Of a stretch of DNA of 64,000 nt, positions 59,398 to 64,000 are shown piece after piece. The translations under genes were made by a program, and so were the position numbers. The stretch is from contig JAPNXP010000005.1 of NCBI GenBank assembly GCA_028753945.1, positions 124,001-188,000 on the forward strand. Reading direction: 5' to 3'. Source of the stretch: Hexactinellida sp. DTS-2022 (taxonomy: Eukaryota > Porifera > Hexactinellida). Below the pieces are notes generated by a model. That model had not been told where the DNA came from, did no database searches, and was given only the letters and a program-made list of their open reading frames with translations. Each line of letters starts with the position of its first letter. The first letter of the stretch is position 1.

Positions 59398-62253
59398 TTC
59401 TGTGTTACTTTGCTTAGTTATGAGACTGTTGTACTAGAGTTAGTTTGTATTTGAGAATATTGAGTTCGCTTCTATTTATACATTTATAAGCTAGGTCTTA
59501 CTAAACCTTATACAGACACATATTTGTATTGTGATTAAACAACATTTCTTAAATACGTTAGTCTATTATATTGCATATATTATGTAACATTATAGTTATA
59601 GTGTGTACTTTAGTTGCACAATTATTTGCTATTTTGATGCTGTAGAGTTAATAAAGGCAAAATAGAATTTTATAAATCAATTCCAATCGATTGCTATATC
59701 TAAACATAACTAACCTATTATCTAAAATATTTACAATAAAATCTACTTATTACTCTGGGGTCCACAAGATCTCAAATTATGTATTACTGTCAATGGGAGG
59801 GAGTCCACAGAATGTCTAATATTCCACGGTTGAAAAAGGGTGAAAGGTGAGTTATTATAACACAGTTTAGTCCCCTTCAAATCCTTTAATACTTAGTAAC
59901 ACTTGTTAATACAAATCCCGAATAAGGGGACATATTACGACGGTCCCCTGGTGTTCCTACTAACGAGATTATACTGTATTATTTCACAATCAATTTGTGA
60001 ATGAATGTATTAGTCAGGGCAATACCAATATTTCGATACAGACAATAAAATACCGACAATTTGATTAGAAAACTAATGTTTGTATAACTATTCAGGCACC
60101 ATGTACAAACCCCCTATGCTATACACTAGTTATCATTTGCCTTGAGTTACAGTATTACTATGGATACTAGCTCAGAATGCTATAGAAACTGAACTAACAC
60201 AGTACATTGGTTTGATACCTAATAACCTGTATGCTACGAATAAGTGTCGGGTCAACAAAAATGGCATTTGTTTGGTGAAATAAATACACACTAGTTGATA
60301 ACTGGAGTGTATTTACATTTATTTCGCAGTTTCGGTAAGTATACTGTCGCTGAGAACAAAATACAGTCGAAACCGGTTTTTTCTAACCAATTCTTTGCAT
60401 AGAAATAAAGTAAGAAAAATCTGATAATTAGAATAAACCGATTAAAAATAAAACAAAATTGGAAATTTCATGCACATTTAGAACAAATGTTAGTTAGAAG
60501 AAACCGATTAGTTAGAAAAAACGGGTTTCGACTGTAATATTTCTGGATTTTAAAATTGATAAAAATTGAGAATTGAGGAAAATGAGGACCACGAAAAAGC
60601 AATATTTGAAGTAATACGGTAACTGTTAATTAATACAGCAATATTTCTTTTATACTTGTATTTGAAACGTCAGTAATTATATTGTTGACGAGACAATACA
60701 TACATTGTGTTTATCCTAACTGTTAATTAATAAACAGATGACATAAAAAACTGTAGACTATAAATAAATTTGAAAGGGATAGTTCCTATATGGCACTTTA
60801 AATTGGATCTAACAAGGACAGTTCTACTCCCATATTTACATATGGAGAGTTTGCATACATAATGTTAATATTTTCGATTATATACTGATTATCTATTTAA
60901 TTCTGACAAGTGCTTTGAAGGACTGATTCAATTAATTATTTCATTACAGCATAGCAGATATTTAACTATAAAATACATATATTTACCATACTTTGTAAGA
61001 TATACAATCCTTAGCAGATATAGTTAATATGTGCCATTACTTAATCATTTGTGTCATTAATAATACTAACATATAATATATAGCAGTATTTACAACACAC
61101 TTTGGGTAAACATTTAATAAGTAATCTGAATGATAACCAATTATTTTGAAGTATAATTAACTTCGTGACATTAGTCTTAAGAGTTATACCATATATCTTT
61201 CAATTAGCACTTGTCACGAGAAATGGTATTAGTCACATAGCCTGCTATAAATATACATATAATGATAAGTTAGTGGTTCTGTTAATTAAGCAAGACTCAT
61301 CAGTTAATTAATTAATTAAAAGGTAATTATATAAAAATATTTAATTATTTGTCAAATGAGATTTGGTTCGCGTGGGACATTATTTTATTTATTTGTTGTT
61401 ATTTACAAATATTAATTTGTTGTTATTTTAACAAATATTAATTTGACATTATAAATAATTAAATGTTGGTATATTGCATTTTGATTAATTTATTTCGATT
61501 TTTTGCAACATATTTTATTAGAATTACAGGAACTGAAAATTATTTGTGTGTCACCTATATTTACGATTTGTATCCCAGTTTTCTAATAATTTTATAATTC
61601 CGGAATTATAACAGCATATACAATTTATTTAATTATTTGTAGAAAAGGTACTAAGCATTCGCTAAATAATTTAGAGAGAGATATAGAGTCGTAAACCCAA
61701 CTTTTGACATTGAAAATAAGTTATAGTTAAAATTTAGAATCTATATATTTGCCGATTTTTTACCCATTTTGACAACGGTTAAATTAAATCCCAGAGCTGA
61801 AACGAATTTGGTTTGTAAACTATACCAACCAGCTAGATTTTGATATACAGTATAGTAGAACCTCGTTAATTTATACGAACACCAGGGGACCGTTAAATTG
61901 TGTACTCCTTATCCGGAATTCGTATTAACCGGAATTTTGATTGAATTTTTTTTAAGGGACCCAAATAGTGTACTTATTAAGCGGAAATTCGTATTAACCG
62001 TGTTCGTACTAACGTGGTTCTACAGTAAATATATCGGCGATTTACTAATAATTCGATAAAAATATATTTTATCCCATGCTGTATTTCATAAATAATATGT
62101 TTCACCACTTAGAGGGCTGGTTAGTTTGAATATGGAACTAACACCCCTTATTTAATATATTGTCCATCCCAAATTACATTGTGGTTTCTGACACATCGCA
62201 TACTATAAATACAGAAATTATATTTCAGTTAATAAGTTAACTGTTTCCTATAG
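59398..62253. other. AT-rich intergenic stretch with few repeats
   Basis: No exon was recognised. 59755-59850 is a hAT-like MITE fragment (reverse kin of 29999-30140), 59865-59975 a family A fragment, 60362-60536 an intact family G MITE (CAGTCGAAACCGGTTTTTTC ... GGGTTTCGACTG) and 61850-62026 an intact family A MITE. 60540-61850 holds only AT-rich sequence. Confidence 0.6.
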
Positions 62254-63854
62254 ATGAGTGGTTTGCTTGTAAATAACATAACTGACAGCAATGCATTGCT
62301 TGGACCCAAACAAAACGGAAACCATTTCCTATTTGCACTACCTCCGAATGTAAACTACATTCCTAAAGATGTTGCCATGACTACTAATACACTGCAAAGG
62401 TATGTGTTTATTCCACTTATATACTGACACCTAGATTTGTCTTGTTAGACATTAAAAGTGAATTGTAAAATACAGTCAGGTCTGCTTATTGTGAACAATT
62501 TGAGTCTGCTTAATATGAAAAACTTTATTATGAACAAGCCCTATGGTCCCAATTTAACAACTTACATAGGGTTTGTATTAAATTAAGTTCGCTTATTATA
62601 AAGTCTCTATTATGAACACAATTTTTAATCCCTTGAATGTTCACAAAAGAACCTGACTATAATTGCTAGTTAATTATAAAATAATTACTTTTCTTCAGCT
62701 TATCCCCTCAAATTCACCTTATCTCACACGACACATATTTAGCACCTATTTCATTCCAACACAGTCCTAGCCTATTCCAGGTTATACTATCCCAACAGAA
62801 TGTGTCGCAATATCCGCCACATTGTGTCGCTATGACACCTGGCCTAATCACGACTCAGATATTCTCTCCTATATCCACTGACAACAATACGAATACTGAT
62901 ATACCAACACATTATAACAACACTGTAAGATACCATAGCTGTAGACTCCCGATTTAATCAGGATATAAGGAAATACTTGCTTATAACGAAGTTACATTTA
63001 TACAGTAGAACTCGGTTATAACCAACCTGGGTTAGTACGTACTACTATTTTTAACCAAGTTTATAAAGCAGTTTGTATTTCTATGTAGGTTACACTCTGT
63101 TAGTACGTACTTAGTACGTACACTCGGATATTACTTACTTATTCTATTACCGAGGGGGTACGTTATAACCGAGTTATACTGTATATTCCCCAGAGATGTA
63201 AAGTAATCTATTTTACTCTGCTTATAAAAATCCCTTAGACAACGTTATAACGGGAGTACACTATACATTGCAAATTTCTAAAATATAAATACATGACACA
63301 TCTATTAGGTACACATAGGGTTTAATTCTAAACACATATGAATTCTAAACTCTCCTCATGACTTAATAAAAAATCATTTTAAGAGTACACAATTCAGGTA
63401 CTAGGAATTTAGGCCACACATTTCTAGCCTTGCATTAAACCTTGTATACACCTATGGTACACTATTTGTTCAGGATTAGGAGTGTATTTACAAATGCCTG
63501 TATAATACACTGTACAGAAGTATTACTGTATGTTTCCACTTCCCACTTCCCAATGGAACAATAGTGTGTTCCTTATATAGAGTTGTCCCTAATTAGACTT
63601 GCTTATACAGGAGCAATGAATTTTTATCCTGTATAATATACTCCTTATACCCAGGGTATTATAACCTTATGTCCCCATAGCAGCAATGCACTCAGCTATC
63701 TGCTTGCAGCTCTCCCGAGCCCAGCTGTGAGGTGTCCCTGGAGAGCTTAGTGGAGCGGGCCACTACGCAGGCAGAGGAGTTTGTAGCGGAGCTTAACGAT
63801 ATTGTAGCCAGCAGCAGCTCTATGTGCGAGCAGGGCCCTCTTAACCCACAGGAG
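62254..63854 (+). CDS. 5' part of an unrecognised gene (continues past the window)
   Basis: Three exons join in phase: 62254-62399, 62699-62924 and 63681-63854, all with clean GT-AG borders; 182 residues are visible and exon 3 ends in phase 0 at a GTTTGT donor. The ATG follows a TTTCCTATAG acceptor-like sequence directly, so a 5' UTR exon or a longer coding start upstream is possible. The first two exons are polar, with Asn, Pro, Ser and Gln (HFLFALPPNVNYIPKD, QVILSQQNVSQYPPH). Exon 3 carries an acidic helix (SLVERATTQAEEFVAELNDIV). No domain was recognised. Introns hold a family B MITE (62473-62662) and a family F MITE (63002-63184). Confidence 0.6.
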
Positions 63855-63917
63855 GTTTGTGATATGTATGGTACTATAAGCAGTAGAGCCTCGTTAGTAG
63901 GGATAGTTATTAGGAAT

Positions 63918-63919
<2 letters not shown>

Positions 63920-63980
<61 letters not shown>

Positions 63981-64000
63981 CAGTAGAACCTCGTTAGTAC
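63920..64000. repeat. (TTAG)n tract followed by the start of a family A MITE
   Basis: About 15 GTTA/TTAG units (63921-63979) lead into CAGTAGAACCTCGTTAGTAC, the terminal sequence of family A, cut by the window edge. Confidence 0.85.

Noticed and set aside
63920-63980. (TTAG)n tract as a telomere
   Set aside because: A short run inside an intron-like region that is directly followed by a MITE; similar GTTA runs occur in other introns (18375, 18710). Not TTAGGG.

Overview
This is a compact, intron-bearing animal genome, most likely a sponge (demosponge-like). The gene set is metazoan: LAMTOR1, Rac, FKBP12, Cu/Zn SOD, AdipoR, ZNF207/BuGZ, ELAC2, TRPM, RhoGEF, FBXO4 and PDE. A 15-SRCR + 2-CCP single-pass receptor has the architecture known from sponge aggregation-receptor proteins (for example Geodia). 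The sponge assignment is inference. Genes are tightly packed, introns are short GT-AG (two look GC-AG), coding DNA is GC-rich, and non-coding DNA is AT-rich and crowded with MITEs and (GTT)n or (TTTG)n simple repeats. All gene models below were built by hand by checking splice-site phase exon by exon.

Layout. 1-3.3 kb: last exon of an unknown gene, a 72-bp tandem array, LAMTOR1 (+) and a convergent Rac GTPase (-). 3.6-10.7 kb: four same-strand FKBP-fold genes, three of them strongly diverged with large insertions and the fourth a canonical FKBP12. 11.7-26.2 kb: a 25-exon SRCR/CCP receptor. 26.6-27.5 kb: Cu/Zn superoxide dismutase. 28.6-31.7 kb: an adiponectin-receptor-like PAQR protein with a long N-terminal 11/18-residue repeat. 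32.1-35.6 kb: ZNF207/BuGZ. 35.9-38.3 kb: a serine-rich phosphoprotein-like gene, convergent with intronless ELAC2 (38.3-40.5 kb, -). 41.3-46.8 kb: a TRPM channel (-). 47.3-54.4 kb: a Rho GEF (+) whose sixth listed intron holds the whole FBXO4 gene (-). 54.4-58.4 kb: a gene-poor AT-rich stretch. 58.4-59.4 kb: an intronless cyclic-nucleotide phosphodiesterase (-). 59.4-62.2 kb: no gene seen. 62.3 kb to the end: the 5' part of an unrecognised gene.

The genes do not form one pathway. The two clear local themes are the FKBP-fold cluster and the very heavy load of small non-autonomous DNA transposons. At least eight TIR families begin CAGT and end ACTG with TA at the borders (pogo/Tigger-like by inference). 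They sit in nearly every intron and intergenic space, are often nested, and in one TRPM intron apparently supply a splice donor. No rRNA, tRNA, CRISPR array, autonomous transposase or virus-derived element was recognised.
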